From assembly GCF_021504595.1 (NCBI RefSeq), contig NZ_JACSGT010000003.1:186001-250000 (forward strand): DNA of 64,000 nt, read 5' to 3'. Below the pieces are notes generated by a model. That model searched no databases and had not been told where the DNA came from. It worked only from the letters and a program-made list of their open reading frames with translations. Shown in pieces: positions 9,786 to 18,936 of this stretch (its first letter is position 1; each line of letters starts with the position of its first letter). A program made the translations under genes and the position numbers. The stretch comes from Chryseobacterium indicum. Its GTDB lineage: Bacteria > Bacteroidota > Bacteroidia > Flavobacteriales > Weeksellaceae.

Positions 9786-10787
9786 ATGTATATGAAATTG
9801 AATGTATTTAAAATAATAGCTGCAGCAGTATTGGTATCCTCAAATTTTCAGGCTCAGACTTCTGCTATTCAAAAGATCAGAAACAATCCTAAATCTCCGT
9901 TCTCTTATGCAGAACTTGCAGTGAAAGAAGGCGGAAAATGGGATGGCGACAAATACATCGGAGGAACTTTCAAAAACGTTCAGGAACTCACCATTCCGGA
10001 ATCGCATACCGATCATTCCACCTACATCAGATACGAAGGCATCGGTCTGGAAAACAACCAGATCGGATACCGCTTATATCTCGATTGGAGAAATGCCACG
10101 GATATTTTTGGTAAAAAAGTCAATACTTTGGTCTTGCCGGAAGTCGGACAGGACGGTTTTGAATCGTACCATCACGATGCAGCTTGGGGACAGGATATTC
10201 TGAAATCCGGACGCACCATCGGAATTGGCTCTTACGGAAGATACGATGAGCAGAATGATTTTGTAGAAACATTTAAAATCGTAAAAAGTACCGCCGCGAA
10301 AGTGGTGAATGAAAAAGAACAGTCTTACGCAAACATCGAATACAAAGGCTGGAAAACATGGGGTGATGCCATTGATTTAACTTCAAAACTTACCATTTTT
10401 AATAAAGACCGTTTTGTAAAAGTGGATTTAAATCTCAGCAACTCTATTTCAGGGTTATGCACCGGAATTGTTGCCATAAAAAACATTCCGCTGAAACAAG
10501 GAATCAGCAAAAATAAAAAATGGGCTTACATTGCAACTTACGGTAACCAGACCGAAACCAAAAAAGACGACAATCTTGGAATGGCTGTCTTCTACCCTCT
10601 TGAAAATTTTGATAAATATGTGAAGACAAAATCTACGCATACTGTAGTTTTCAAGAAGACAAAGAACGTTTCCTATTACTTTTTAGGAGCATGGTCTCTG
10701 GAACCGAACGGTTTAAAAACTGAAGAAGCTTTTTATCAGGATTTAGATCAAAAACTGGAAATTTTAGATAAAAATAATCAACTTTAA
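9786..10787 (+). CDS. DUF4861 family secreted protein (copy 1)
   Basis: A 333-residue protein with a signal peptide (cleavage near NFQAQ). It belongs to the DUF4861 type, seen in YEGIGLENNQIGYRLYLDWR, ATDIFGKK and YHHDAAWGQDILKSG segments, and is related to the longer DUF4861 protein encoded at 23054-24238. The family is common in pectin loci of Bacteroidetes, but I know of no firmly assigned reaction; a beta-sandwich enzyme or lyase accessory role is possible. The start may be the first ATG or the Met two codons later. It sits between a PL1 lyase and a GH105 hydrolase and ends 11 bp before the latter. Confidence 0.8.
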   Translation: MYMKLNVFKIIAAAVLVSSNFQAQTSAIQKIRNNPKSPFSYAELAVKEGGKWDGDKYIGGTFKNVQELTIPESHTDHSTYIRYEGIGLENNQIGYRLYLDWRNATDIFGKKVNTLVLPEVGQDGFESYHHDAAWGQDILKSGRTIGIGSYGRYDEQNDFVETFKIVKSTAAKVVNEKEQSYANIEYKGWKTWGDAIDLTSKLTIFNKDRFVKVDLNLSNSISGLCTGIVAIKNIPLKQGISKNKKWAYIATYGNQTETKKDDNLGMAVFYPLENFDKYVKTKSTHTVVFKKTKNVSYYFLGAWSLEPNGLKTEEAFYQDLDQKLEILDKNNQL

Positions 10788-10798
10788 CGTTTACAATC

Positions 10799-12058
10799 AT
10801 GAATTTCATTAATCAGCATATCAAACTATTCACCCTTGTCGCTTTAAGTTCAGGCATCTTTTCAGCCTGTGCGCAGACAAAAACTCCGGCTAACGCTTCA
10901 ATTCAGAAACAATCTTCAAATTTCGGTAAAAAAGTTCCCCTCAATCTGAAATGGTCTGAAAGAATGCTGCTGTCCGAAATGCACCGTTTTCCTGAGGCAT
11001 GGATGCTGGATTTCAGCAAAACTCCGAAATGGACGTATCCTACTGCCATTGTTCTGGATGGTGCAGAAAAACTGTATGCCAAAACAGGCAAAAAAGAATA
11101 CTACAACTACATCAGCGAATTTGGCGAAAAGCTCATTCAGGAAGACGGAACCATCATTACCTATGAGCTTGATAAGTATAATATCGATATGCTGAACAGC
11201 GGAAACGTTCTCCTCTATCTTTACGAAAAAGAAAAAAAAGAAAAATACCTGAAAGCACTTCAAACCCTTCGTCTTCAGATAGACGGACAGCCAAGAACGA
11301 AAGAAGGTTCTTTCTGGCACAAAAAGATTTATCCTTATCAGGTATGGTTGGATGGTTTATACATGGGAATGCCTTTCTACACGCATTATACACACGACTT
11401 CGTGAAAGGAGCCGATGCGGCAAAAGCGTATGACGACATTCTTTTACAGTTCGATTCTGTACAGGAGCATCTTCTGGATAAAAAAACAGGTCTTCTCTAT
11501 CACGCCTGGGACGAAAGCAAAAAAGAAGCTTGGGCAGACAAAGAAACCGGACTGTCGAAGAATTTCTGGGGAAGAGCAATGGGATGGTACGGAATGGCAA
11601 TGGTAGATGTTCTGGATTATCTGCCAAAAGATCATCCCGGAAGACCCAAATTAATTTCTTACATTAAATCTTATACCGATGCCATCATCAAAGTTCAGGA
11701 TAAAAACAACGGACTGTGGTATCAGGTTTTGAATAAAGCAGGAGAAAAAGGAAATTACACCGAAGCAACTGCCTCATCCATGTTTGTTTACACTATCATC
11801 AAATCTGTGAACAACGGTTATTTGCCGAAATCCTATAAAACGTATGCTAAAAAAGGATACGACGGAATGATTAAAAATTTAATCACTGTTGATGAAAACG
11901 GAGTGGTAAATTTAAATAAATGCTGTGCTGTTGCAGGTTTGGGCGGAAAACCTTATCGCGACGGTTCTTACGAATATTACATTAATGAAGAAATCCGTTC
12001 CAATGATGCCAAAGGAACAGGGCCTTTCATTCTGGCAAGTCTGGAATTTGAAAAATAA
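10799..12058 (+). CDS. Unsaturated rhamnogalacturonyl/glucuronyl hydrolase, GH105 family, lipoprotein
   Basis: A 419-residue protein with a lipoprotein signal (lipobox FSAC in SGIFSACAQ). The (alpha/alpha)6-barrel GH105 motifs are visible: YQVWLDGLYMGMPFYTHY with the catalytic Asp in WLDG, HAWDESK, FWGRAMGWYGMAMVDVL and NKCCAVAGLGG with DGSYEYY near the end. It removes the delta-4,5-unsaturated galacturonosyl residue left by rhamnogalacturonan lyases, probably in the periplasm. It is the last gene of a tightly spaced block from susC onward (11 bp after DUF4861); a repeat element follows it. Confidence 0.92.
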   Translation: MNFINQHIKLFTLVALSSGIFSACAQTKTPANASIQKQSSNFGKKVPLNLKWSERMLLSEMHRFPEAWMLDFSKTPKWTYPTAIVLDGAEKLYAKTGKKEYYNYISEFGEKLIQEDGTIITYELDKYNIDMLNSGNVLLYLYEKEKKEKYLKALQTLRLQIDGQPRTKEGSFWHKKIYPYQVWLDGLYMGMPFYTHYTHDFVKGADAAKAYDDILLQFDSVQEHLLDKKTGLLYHAWDESKKEAWADKETGLSKNFWGRAMGWYGMAMVDVLDYLPKDHPGRPKLISYIKSYTDAIIKVQDKNNGLWYQVLNKAGEKGNYTEATASSMFVYTIIKSVNNGYLPKSYKTYAKKGYDGMIKNLITVDENGVVNLNKCCAVAGLGGKPYRDGSYEYYINEEIRSNDAKGTGPFILASLEFEK

Positions 12059-12065
12059 CACTTGA

Positions 12066-12165
12066 AACCATTAAGTCGTTAAGGTTAAATCTATTTTACA
12101 AAGCAGAAAACTTAAAGTATAGCTAATCTTAACTACACTAAACTCCTTAATAAATCTTAATGGTT
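12066..12165. repeat. Intergenic repeat, AACCATTAAG family (copy 1)
   Basis: A 100-bp element bounded by AACCATTAAG (12066-12075) and its exact inverse CTTAATGGTT (12156-12165). The interior is rich in TTAAG/CTTAA steps. A second copy with the same ends lies at 16607-16718, also just after a stop codon. No coding potential. Confidence 0.7.
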
Positions 12166-12316
12166 AAGAAATTTTCAACAACTATCATTTGATGAGTAAA
12201 TAGTTTATGCTGAGCTTGTTAAAGTACCATTGCGACTGGAAAATGTACAGTAAGCAATTAAAAAAAATCTTTCTGCTTATGGCGTTAAAATTCAAACCAG
12301 ATTAAAAATCTGATGT

Positions 12317-13960
12317 ATGAAAACAAAAAACATTTTAAATATATTTTCAATAGCTATTTTTTCCCTTGCATCAAATTATTTGAGCGCACAGGAAAAAAAT
12401 TACGTTTCCGAAGTATGGACCGCCGATCAGGGAAAAAACTACAGAAATCCCGTTCTGTATGCAGACTATTCCGATCCGGACGTGATTCGTGTGGGAGATG
12501 ATTATTACATGACGGCTTCAAGCTTCAATGAAACTCCCGGTTTGCCGATTCTTCATTCAAAAGATATGGTGAACTGGAAACTGGTGAATTATGCCATTCA
12601 GGATATTTTGCCGAAAGAACATTTTTCAACCCCGAAACGAGGCGACGGAGTCTGGGCTCCGAGCATAAGATTCCACAACGGCGAATTTTACATTTACTGG
12701 GGCGATCCCGATTTCGGAATCTATATGGTGAAAACCAAAGATCCGCTGGGAAAATGGAACGATCCAGTCTTAGTAATGCAAGGAAAAGGACTGATAGATT
12801 CCTGTCCGTTCTGGGATGAAGACGGAAACGCTTATCTGGTGCATGGCTGGGCGGGAAGTCGTGCCGGAGTAAAAAGTATTTTAACATTAAACAAAATGAA
12901 TCCGGAAGGAACAAAAGTACTGGATAAAGGCGTTCACGTTTTCGACGGTCACGATGTTCATCCCACCGTTGAAGGTCCTAAAATGTATAAAAGAAACGGC
13001 TATTACTATATTTTTGCTCCGGCGGGCGGCGTTGCCACAGGTTGGCAATTGGTTCTGAGATCAAAAAATATATATGGACCTTACGAAGAAAAAATTGTAC
13101 TGGAACAGGGTTCCACAAAAATAAACGGGCCGCATCAGGGAGCGTGGGTAGATACCCCTTCAGGAGAAGACTGGTTTTACCACTTTCAGGATGTGGATGC
13201 GGGAGGAAGAATCATTCATCTGCAACCCATGAAGTGGGAAAAAGACTGGCCTTTTATCGGAATTGACCATAATAAAAACGGAATCGGCGAACCTATTTTA
13301 ACGTATAAAAAACCAAACGTAGGACAATTCTATCCTATCGTTACCCCGCCCGAAACTGATGAATTTGATGGTGAAAAATTAGGACTACAATGGCAGTGGA
13401 GTGCAAATGAAAATATCGTATGGTCTTCCAAACTTCCCGGACAGAAGTTTTTAAGATTATTCTCCATAAAAGTTCCCGAAGGTGAAAACAACCTTTGGAA
13501 TGTCCCGAATCTGTTAACTCAGAAATTTCCGGCTCCCAATTTTGCAGCTTCCACGAAAGTTAAATTAACACCCGAAGATGCCAAAGAAGGAAAAACGGCA
13601 GGACTTTTGGTGATGGGACTGGATCATCAGTCCATCGTGATTACCAATAAACCGGATGGGTTTTACTTACAGTTAAGAAGAGCCGAAAAAGCAGATAAAG
13701 GAGGCGAGGAAAAGATTTTATTTGAAACAAAATTAAAAAGCAACGAAGTCTATCTGAAAGTGAATGTAAACGAACCGAATGGTTTATGCCAGTTCAGCTA
13801 CAGCGAAAACGGAAAAAATTTCATCAAAACAGGTGATCTTTTTCAGGCAAAACCCGGAAAATGGATCGGAGCCAAAATTGGGCTGTACAGCATCAGTACA
13901 TCAAAAGCACCTCGAGGCGGATATGCCGATTTTGACTGGTTCAGAATCACTAAGAATTAA
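12317..13960 (+). CDS. Glycoside hydrolase family 43 protein with C-terminal beta-sandwich
   Basis: A 547-residue secreted enzyme (signal peptide ending LSAQ, about residue 24). The five-bladed GH43 propeller has the catalytic base Asp53 in YSDPDVIRVG, WAPSIRF, the modulating Asp in LIDSCPFWDEDGNAYLVHG, and the acid Glu in HPTVEGPKMYK. From about residue 345 a DEFDG...LGLQWQW segment starts a C-terminal beta-sandwich as in beta-xylosidase-type GH43 enzymes. In this locus it probably trims arabinose, galactose or xylose side chains of rhamnogalacturonan or xylogalacturonan; the sugar cannot be read from the sequence. It is separated from GH105 by a 258-bp repeat-containing gap. Confidence 0.9.
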   Translation: MKTKNILNIFSIAIFSLASNYLSAQEKNYVSEVWTADQGKNYRNPVLYADYSDPDVIRVGDDYYMTASSFNETPGLPILHSKDMVNWKLVNYAIQDILPKEHFSTPKRGDGVWAPSIRFHNGEFYIYWGDPDFGIYMVKTKDPLGKWNDPVLVMQGKGLIDSCPFWDEDGNAYLVHGWAGSRAGVKSILTLNKMNPEGTKVLDKGVHVFDGHDVHPTVEGPKMYKRNGYYYIFAPAGGVATGWQLVLRSKNIYGPYEEKIVLEQGSTKINGPHQGAWVDTPSGEDWFYHFQDVDAGGRIIHLQPMKWEKDWPFIGIDHNKNGIGEPILTYKKPNVGQFYPIVTPPETDEFDGEKLGLQWQWSANENIVWSSKLPGQKFLRLFSIKVPEGENNLWNVPNLLTQKFPAPNFAASTKVKLTPEDAKEGKTAGLLVMGLDHQSIVITNKPDGFYLQLRRAEKADKGGEEKILFETKLKSNEVYLKVNVNEPNGLCQFSYSENGKNFIKTGDLFQAKPGKWIGAKIGLYSISTSKAPRGGYADFDWFRITKN

Positions 13961-13973
13961 TTTTCATTTGATT

Positions 13974-14008
13974 TAAAAAATCTGCACCATCTGTAAAATC
14001 TGCGAATG
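13974..14008. repeat. Fragment of the CAGATT/AATCTGCG intergenic repeat
   Basis: The stretch AAAAATCTGC...CATCTGTAAAATCTGCGAATG matches one half of the dispersed element seen more fully at 19682-19743 and 36478-36550. Only one arm is present, so it is a degraded copy. Confidence 0.4.
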
Positions 14009-14086
14009 ATAAAATAATAATCAGATTCTTCAATACATTTCATTTCATTCAGAATGACAGTGTATATAAAAATTTAGTTAGAATCA

Positions 14087-14920
14087 ATGAATAGAAAAAT
14101 TTACAATATAGTTTCATTTTTAATCGTCGTTTTGCTGTTGTCGGGATGCAAATCTCAGAACACTACAGCAGCAAAACACGTTAAAAAAATTACCCATATT
14201 TATCTCATCGGAGATTCTACCATGGCAGATTACACCGGAAATTACGAACCCGGAAAAGATTATATGAAAGTAAGATATCCCATTACAGGATGGGGACAGG
14301 TTTTTCAGCCGTTTTTTGCGAAAGACAGTTTGGCTTCTTTAAAACCTGCCATTTCAACAGACTCTTTGGAAATTATCGACAAGGCGCATGGCGGAAGAAG
14401 CACGCGAACGTTTTTTCAGGAAGGAAGATGGAGAGAGGTGTACGAACATTTGCAGCCGGGTGATTATGTCATCATCCAGTTTGGACATAACGACAGTTCT
14501 GAAAAACATCCGGAACGGTACGTAAACATTCAGGGATACAAAGAATTTTTAAGATTATTTGTAACGCAGACGAAGCAGAAAGGAGCAAATCCTGTTATTT
14601 TAACTCCCGTTGCCAGAAATTACCCATGGAAAGACGGAAAACTGGAAAATGTACACGGAGAATACAGCAAAGCGCCCATTGAAATCGCTAAAGAAATGTA
14701 CGTTCCGTATATTGATCTGAATACATTATCTATGGAATATTTTACCGGAAAAGGACAGGATTTTACCACAACTCATTACTTTATGAATCTTCCGGAAAAT
14801 GTATACGAAGCCTATCCCAAAGGTCAGAAAGACAACACTCATTTTCAGCCCGAAGGAGCAAAAGTAGTAGCATCCATTGTTTATCAGGAATTTAAAAAAA
14901 TAATTAAAACTCAAAAATAA
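14087..14920 (+). CDS. Rhamnogalacturonan acetylesterase-like SGNH hydrolase, lipoprotein (CE12-like, copy 1)
   Basis: A 277-residue lipoprotein with Cys21 in LLLSGC. It has the SGNH blocks: GDST with nucleophile Ser44, AHGGRSTR, IQFGHNDSS and the Asp-His pair in DNTHFQPEG. Such esterases remove acetyl groups from rhamnogalacturonan or homogalacturonan, so that lyases and hydrolases can act. It ends 4 bp before the polygalacturonase gene, so the two are surely co-transcribed. A secreted non-lipoprotein paralogue lies at 18937. Substrate is inferred from family and neighbours. Confidence 0.88.
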   Translation: MNRKIYNIVSFLIVVLLLSGCKSQNTTAAKHVKKITHIYLIGDSTMADYTGNYEPGKDYMKVRYPITGWGQVFQPFFAKDSLASLKPAISTDSLEIIDKAHGGRSTRTFFQEGRWREVYEHLQPGDYVIIQFGHNDSSEKHPERYVNIQGYKEFLRLFVTQTKQKGANPVILTPVARNYPWKDGKLENVHGEYSKAPIEIAKEMYVPYIDLNTLSMEYFTGKGQDFTTTHYFMNLPENVYEAYPKGQKDNTHFQPEGAKVVASIVYQEFKKIIKTQK

Positions 14921-14924
14921 TAAA

Positions 14925-16592
14925 ATGAAGAAGACTTGTAAAGTGATCGGTTTAGCAGCAGCAATGCTATTTTCAGGGCAAATCTGTGCTCAGAATTCTG
15001 ATATTTATAAAAATATTGAGTTTAAAATGCCGCAGGTTGCAGAAACTTCATTTGCAGCCAACACCGTTTCCATCAAACAATACGGTGGAATTGCAGGCGG
15101 AAATGTAAAAAATACAGAAGCTTTTAAAAAAGCAATCGAAGATCTGAGTAAAAAGGGTGGCGGAAAATTAGTCGTTCCCCGCGGAATGTGGCTTACCGGT
15201 CCTATCGTCTTGAAAAGCAACATTAATCTTCACGTAGAGGAAGGAGCAATGATTATCTTCAGCAAAGATAAAAATGATTATCCGTTGGTAGATGTAAGTT
15301 TCGAAGGATTGAATACTACGCGTTGCCAGTCTCCGATTTCGGCAAAAAATGCAACCAATATTGCCATTACAGGAAAAGGAATAATCGACGGAAGCGGTGA
15401 TGCATGGAGAGCCATCAAAAAAAGCAAAGTGTCTGAATCTGAATGGAAAGAAATTGTAAAATCCGGCGGAATTGTATCTTCGGACGGCAAAAACTGGTAC
15501 CCTTCAGAAAGCTATAAAAAAGGACTGGAAAGCAGTTCTAACTTCAATGTTCCCGACAAGATTTCCAAAGAAGAACTGATTACAGTAAAAGATTTTCTCC
15601 GTCCGGTAATGGTAAGTCTGGTGGAATGCGACAAAGTTTTGCTGGACGGGCCGACCTTTCAGAATTCTCCGGCATGGAATCTTCATCCTTTGATGTGTTC
15701 CAATGTCATTTTAAGGAATCTTACCATCCGAAACCCATGGTTTTCTCAAAATGGAGACGGTCTGGATCTCGAATCCTGCAAAAATGTTCTGATCTACGAC
15801 AATACCTTTGATGTGGGAGACGATGCCATCTGTATAAAATCCGGAAAAGACAAAGACGGAAGAAAAAGAGGAATGCCGACTGAAAATGTTATCATTAAAA
15901 ACAATATTGTGTACCACGGTCACGGAGGTTTCGTTATTGGCAGTGAAATGTCGGGCGGAGCAAGAAATATCCACGTTTCAGACTGTACTTTCATCGGAAC
16001 AGATATCGGGCTTCGTTTCAAAACCACGCGCGGAAGAGGAGGAATTGTAGAAAATATTTACATTAAAAATATTGATATGATTAATATTCCGACTCAGGTG
16101 ATCGGTTTCAATATGTTCTACGAAGGCGCATCTCCGGTTCTGGAAGACGGACAGAAACAGGAAGGCAACAAAGCTCCGGAAAAAGTATATCCCGTAACGG
16201 AAGAAACGCCGGTTTTCAGAAATATTTTCTTTAAAAATATTACAGCAACCAATTCCGATGAAGCGATTACTTTATTCGGTTTAGCTGAAATGAATCTTAA
16301 AAATATTGTGATTGAAGATTCTCAGTTTGATACCCGAAAAGCTTTAACCATAGTAGATGCAGACGGAATTCAGTTAAAAAATGTAAAGCTGAAATATTCC
16401 GAAGGAACGGGAGCAACGATCTACAACAGTAAAAACATCAATCTTTCAACCGTGAAGTTTGATTCGGCAAATAAACCTGTTGTAAAAGTGTTAGGAAATA
16501 AAACAGGGGCTGTCTTATTACCGAAAGAAATTATATCTGATAAAAACTCGCTTTCTATCGGAACGGATGTATCGAAAAATGCAGTTAAATAG
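14925..16592 (+). CDS. Polygalacturonase, GH28 family
   Basis: A 555-residue secreted enzyme (signal peptide ending QICAQ). The right-handed beta-helix holds the full GH28 catalytic signature: Asn276-Gly-Asp278 in SQNGDGLD, Asp299-Asp300 in VGDDAICIKSG, His333 in HGHGG and Arg364-Lys366 in RFKTTRGRGG. It hydrolyses alpha-1,4-galacturonan or galacturonides. The long insertion between about residues 165 and 225 (from the region after SGDAWR to EELITV) is typical of exo-acting or rhamnogalacturonan-type members, so an exo mode is plausible. It lies 4 bp after the esterase gene. Confidence 0.92.
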   Translation: MKKTCKVIGLAAAMLFSGQICAQNSDIYKNIEFKMPQVAETSFAANTVSIKQYGGIAGGNVKNTEAFKKAIEDLSKKGGGKLVVPRGMWLTGPIVLKSNINLHVEEGAMIIFSKDKNDYPLVDVSFEGLNTTRCQSPISAKNATNIAITGKGIIDGSGDAWRAIKKSKVSESEWKEIVKSGGIVSSDGKNWYPSESYKKGLESSSNFNVPDKISKEELITVKDFLRPVMVSLVECDKVLLDGPTFQNSPAWNLHPLMCSNVILRNLTIRNPWFSQNGDGLDLESCKNVLIYDNTFDVGDDAICIKSGKDKDGRKRGMPTENVIIKNNIVYHGHGGFVIGSEMSGGARNIHVSDCTFIGTDIGLRFKTTRGRGGIVENIYIKNIDMINIPTQVIGFNMFYEGASPVLEDGQKQEGNKAPEKVYPVTEETPVFRNIFFKNITATNSDEAITLFGLAEMNLKNIVIEDSQFDTRKALTIVDADGIQLKNVKLKYSEGTGATIYNSKNINLSTVKFDSANKPVVKVLGNKTGAVLLPKEIISDKNSLSIGTDVSKNAVK

Positions 16593-16606
16593 TGTATCAA
16601 TAATTT

Positions 16607-16718
16607 AAACCATTAAGATCAATTAAGCTGTTAAGACAGGTAAGATCGCTTTATTTTAAAATAAAATCATACTGATTTTCTTAATAAAACTTAACCTCTT
16701 CAATCTCCTTAATGGTTT
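16607..16718. repeat. Intergenic repeat, AACCATTAAG family (copy 2)
   Basis: A 112-bp element with ends AAACCATTAAG and CTTAATGGTTT (exact inverse). It shares ends and TTAAG-rich interior with 12066-12165. It fills most of the gap between the GH28 gene and the next gene, leaving about 20 bp before that start codon. Confidence 0.7.
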
Positions 16719-16738
16719 AAAATTTAAAATTTGACAAC

Positions 16739-17647
16739 ATGATTTTTAACCGAAAACATACTTATATTTCTATTTTTTTTGTGGGGACAATGGCATTCGG
16801 ACAGATAAATCGACCGAATGCTACTCCCTATACCAACGAAGGAACATTCGAAAAGTTCAAAAAAAAATATCCGTTCGTAACTCCGATTGACCGTCCGGTT
16901 CCTCAAAATATCGGGATTGATAAAGACGTAGAATATAAAAACATCAACGGAATTTCTCTGAAAGCGGATGTGTATTATCCTTTAGATCAGAATAAAAAAT
17001 ATTCCGGAATTGCGATGGTTCATGGTGGCGGATGGATTTCAGGAAGTAAGGAAAACGAAAAATTCATGGCGATGGAACTCGCTTCAAAGGGTTTTGTGGT
17101 AATTGCCATCGGTTATCGTCTGGCTGATGTTGCGAAATTTCCTGCCGGAGTGGAAGACATCGAATCCGGAATTGAATGGCTGAAGAAAAACCATAAAAAA
17201 TATTCTTTAGACCGAAAGAAAGTAGCGGTTCTGGGAGAATCTGCCGGAGCACAGATCGCCACTTTGGTCGGTGTAAAATCAAAAAATAAAATTCAGGCAA
17301 TTGTAAATGTAGACGGCATTGTTTCTTTTATTCATCACGAAGCTGAAGAAAGCACATACGCCTCGTATTGGCTGAACGGAGACAGGGAAAGCAATTTAAA
17401 AAACTGGACAGCCGCTTCTCCCTTAGAATTTGTGGATAAAAATACCCCTCCTACTCTTTTCATCAACAGTTCGCAGCCACGATTTCATGCAGGAAGAGAC
17501 GATATGATGAAAAAACTGAAGAGTTATAGCATTCCGACAGAGTTTCATGAGATTAAAGACACACCTCATTCCTTTTGGTCAGCAGAGCCATGGTTTACGG
17601 AAACACTGAATCTAACTGTTGATTTTTTAAATAAACTTTTGAAATAG
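16739..17647 (+). CDS. Secreted alpha/beta-hydrolase, carboxylesterase-like
   Basis: A 302-residue protein with an N-terminal signal sequence (about residues 1-21, ending AFGQ). It has the esterase/lipase oxyanion motif HGGGW, the nucleophile Ser168 in GESAGA, an acidic residue and the catalytic His in TPHSFW near the end. It belongs to the BD-FAE/hormone-sensitive-lipase-like group of alpha/beta hydrolases. In this cluster it could be an acetyl- or feruloyl-esterase acting on acetylated pectin. The exact ester is not evident. Confidence 0.85.
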   Translation: MIFNRKHTYISIFFVGTMAFGQINRPNATPYTNEGTFEKFKKKYPFVTPIDRPVPQNIGIDKDVEYKNINGISLKADVYYPLDQNKKYSGIAMVHGGGWISGSKENEKFMAMELASKGFVVIAIGYRLADVAKFPAGVEDIESGIEWLKKNHKKYSLDRKKVAVLGESAGAQIATLVGVKSKNKIQAIVNVDGIVSFIHHEAEESTYASYWLNGDRESNLKNWTAASPLEFVDKNTPPTLFINSSQPRFHAGRDDMMKKLKSYSIPTEFHEIKDTPHSFWSAEPWFTETLNLTVDFLNKLLK

Positions 17648-17652
17648 TGATC

Positions 17653-17814
17653 TTAAACGCAAAGTTCTTATTAATAGATATGTTAAATTTTAAGGAGCAA
17701 AGATGAATCAACAAGTTGATTTGATGAAGTTATCGTCATAGCTTGGCGAAGCTAATTTTATTTGCCTTTGCTCCCTAAAAATTATGAGGCTTTATAAAAA
17801 TCTTTGCGTCAAAA
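17653..17814. repeat. Nested inverted-repeat intergenic element, CGCAAAG family
   Basis: Outer arms contain ACGCAAAG (17657-17664) and CTTTGCGT (17802-17809). Inner arms are GGAGCAAAG (17694-17702) and CTTTGCTCC (17766-17774). The centre has a small AGCTTGGCGAAGCT hairpin. It ends just before the start of the second CE8 gene. A related element is at 20401-20580. Confidence 0.65.
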
Positions 17815-17828
17815 AAATAATTCAAACT

Positions 17829-18800
17829 ATGAAAAAATTATTTTTAATCCTTCTCATTTCGATGGTAAATTTTCTGTTTGCAGGAAATGATCCGTACATC
17901 AAAATTACCGTTGCAAAAGACGGAAGCGGAGATTTCACCTCGATTCAGAAAGCTATTAATTCCATCAGAGATTTAGGACCAGAAGAAGCTTTGATTTTGA
18001 TAAAATCCGGAACGTATCATGAAAAAGTGGTGATTCCTTCTTCAAAACATAAAATTACGCTGGAAGGCGAAAATAAAGACAATACGATAATCACCAACGA
18101 TGATTTTTCAGGAAAACCCGATTCTTTCAATGAAAAGATGACCACGTTTAATTCTTATACGTTATTGGTGATGGGAGATGATATAAAAATCAGCAATATA
18201 ACGATTCAGAATACTTCCTGTAATGAAGGACAGGCGGTTTCCCTTCATGTGGAAGGTGACCGTTTTATCATTAAAAACTCGATTATTTCAGGTTGTCAGG
18301 ACACCGTTTATTCCGCAACCAATCACAGCAGACAATATTTTGAAAACTGCTTTATTGAAGGAACCACAGATTTTATTTTCGGACAGGCAACCGTTGTTTT
18401 TAAGAACTGTACGATTAAAAGTTTAGCCGATTCATTCATCACGGCAGCCGCAACGGAAGCAGACAGAAAGTATGGTTTTGTATTCTTCGACTGTACATTA
18501 ACTGCGAAAGAAGGCATTACCAAAGTGTATTTAGGCAGACCTTGGAGACCTTACGCGAAAACAGTTTTCATCAATACAGAAATGGGAAAACATATCCTTC
18601 CAGAAGGCTGGAATCCGTGGAAAGGCGATAAAATGTTTCCTGATAAAGAAAAAACAGCCTATTACGCGGAATTCGGAAGCAAAGGAAAAGGAGGAAATAC
18701 TTCGAAGCGCGTAAACTGGTCGCATCAGCTCACAAAAAAAGATCTAAAAAATTATACTATAGAAAAAATTTTTGATGGCTGGGTTCCTGAACATAAGTAA
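17829..18800 (+). CDS. Pectin methylesterase, CE8 family (copy 2)
   Basis: A 323-residue secreted enzyme. The ATG at 17829 is chosen because it opens a clean signal peptide (Lys-Lys then a hydrophobic run, cleavage after LFAG); an upstream in-frame ATG at 17784 lies inside the repeat element. Catalytic CE8 residues are present: Gln135 in GQAVS, Asp158 in GCQDT, nucleophile Asp181 in TTDFIFG and Arg237-Trp239 in LGRPWRP. It is clearly a paralogue of the enzyme at 7278 but diverged, so the two may differ in methylation pattern preference or location. Confidence 0.92.
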   Translation: MKKLFLILLISMVNFLFAGNDPYIKITVAKDGSGDFTSIQKAINSIRDLGPEEALILIKSGTYHEKVVIPSSKHKITLEGENKDNTIITNDDFSGKPDSFNEKMTTFNSYTLLVMGDDIKISNITIQNTSCNEGQAVSLHVEGDRFIIKNSIISGCQDTVYSATNHSRQYFENCFIEGTTDFIFGQATVVFKNCTIKSLADSFITAAATEADRKYGFVFFDCTLTAKEGITKVYLGRPWRPYAKTVFINTEMGKHILPEGWNPWKGDKMFPDKEKTAYYAEFGSKGKGGNTSKRVNWSHQLTKKDLKNYTIEKIFDGWVPEHK

Positions 18801-18810
18801 TGAGTAATTG

Positions 18811-18907
18811 AGATGCTTCGACAAGCTCAGCATGACATCGCTACAAATTCAGCGTTAAATAAAGCGATTAGTATTAGAGTTGTCATGCTGAGCTTGTCGA
18901 AGCATCT
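18811..18907. repeat. Palindromic intergenic repeat with 27-bp perfect arms
   Basis: Left arm 18811-18837 and right arm 18881-18907 are exact reverse complements, containing CTTCGACAAGCTCAGCATGA. The 43-bp centre has no gene. A diverged single arm (ATGCTGAGCTTGTTAAAG) lies near 12207, and CTTCGACATGCTTAGGAT at 31490 looks related. It may act as a transcript-end hairpin between the CE8 and SGNH genes. Confidence 0.8.
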
Positions 18908-18936
18908 TCCAGATTTAAATGAAATAAATTTTTAAA

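Noticed and set aside
12207..12224. ATGCTGAGCTTGTTAAAG as a functional repeat copy
   Set aside because: Only one diverged arm remains, so it cannot form the hairpin; listed only as a relic.
17784..17828. Upstream in-frame start for the second CE8 gene
   Set aside because: It lies within a repeat element and adds residues before a standard signal peptide.
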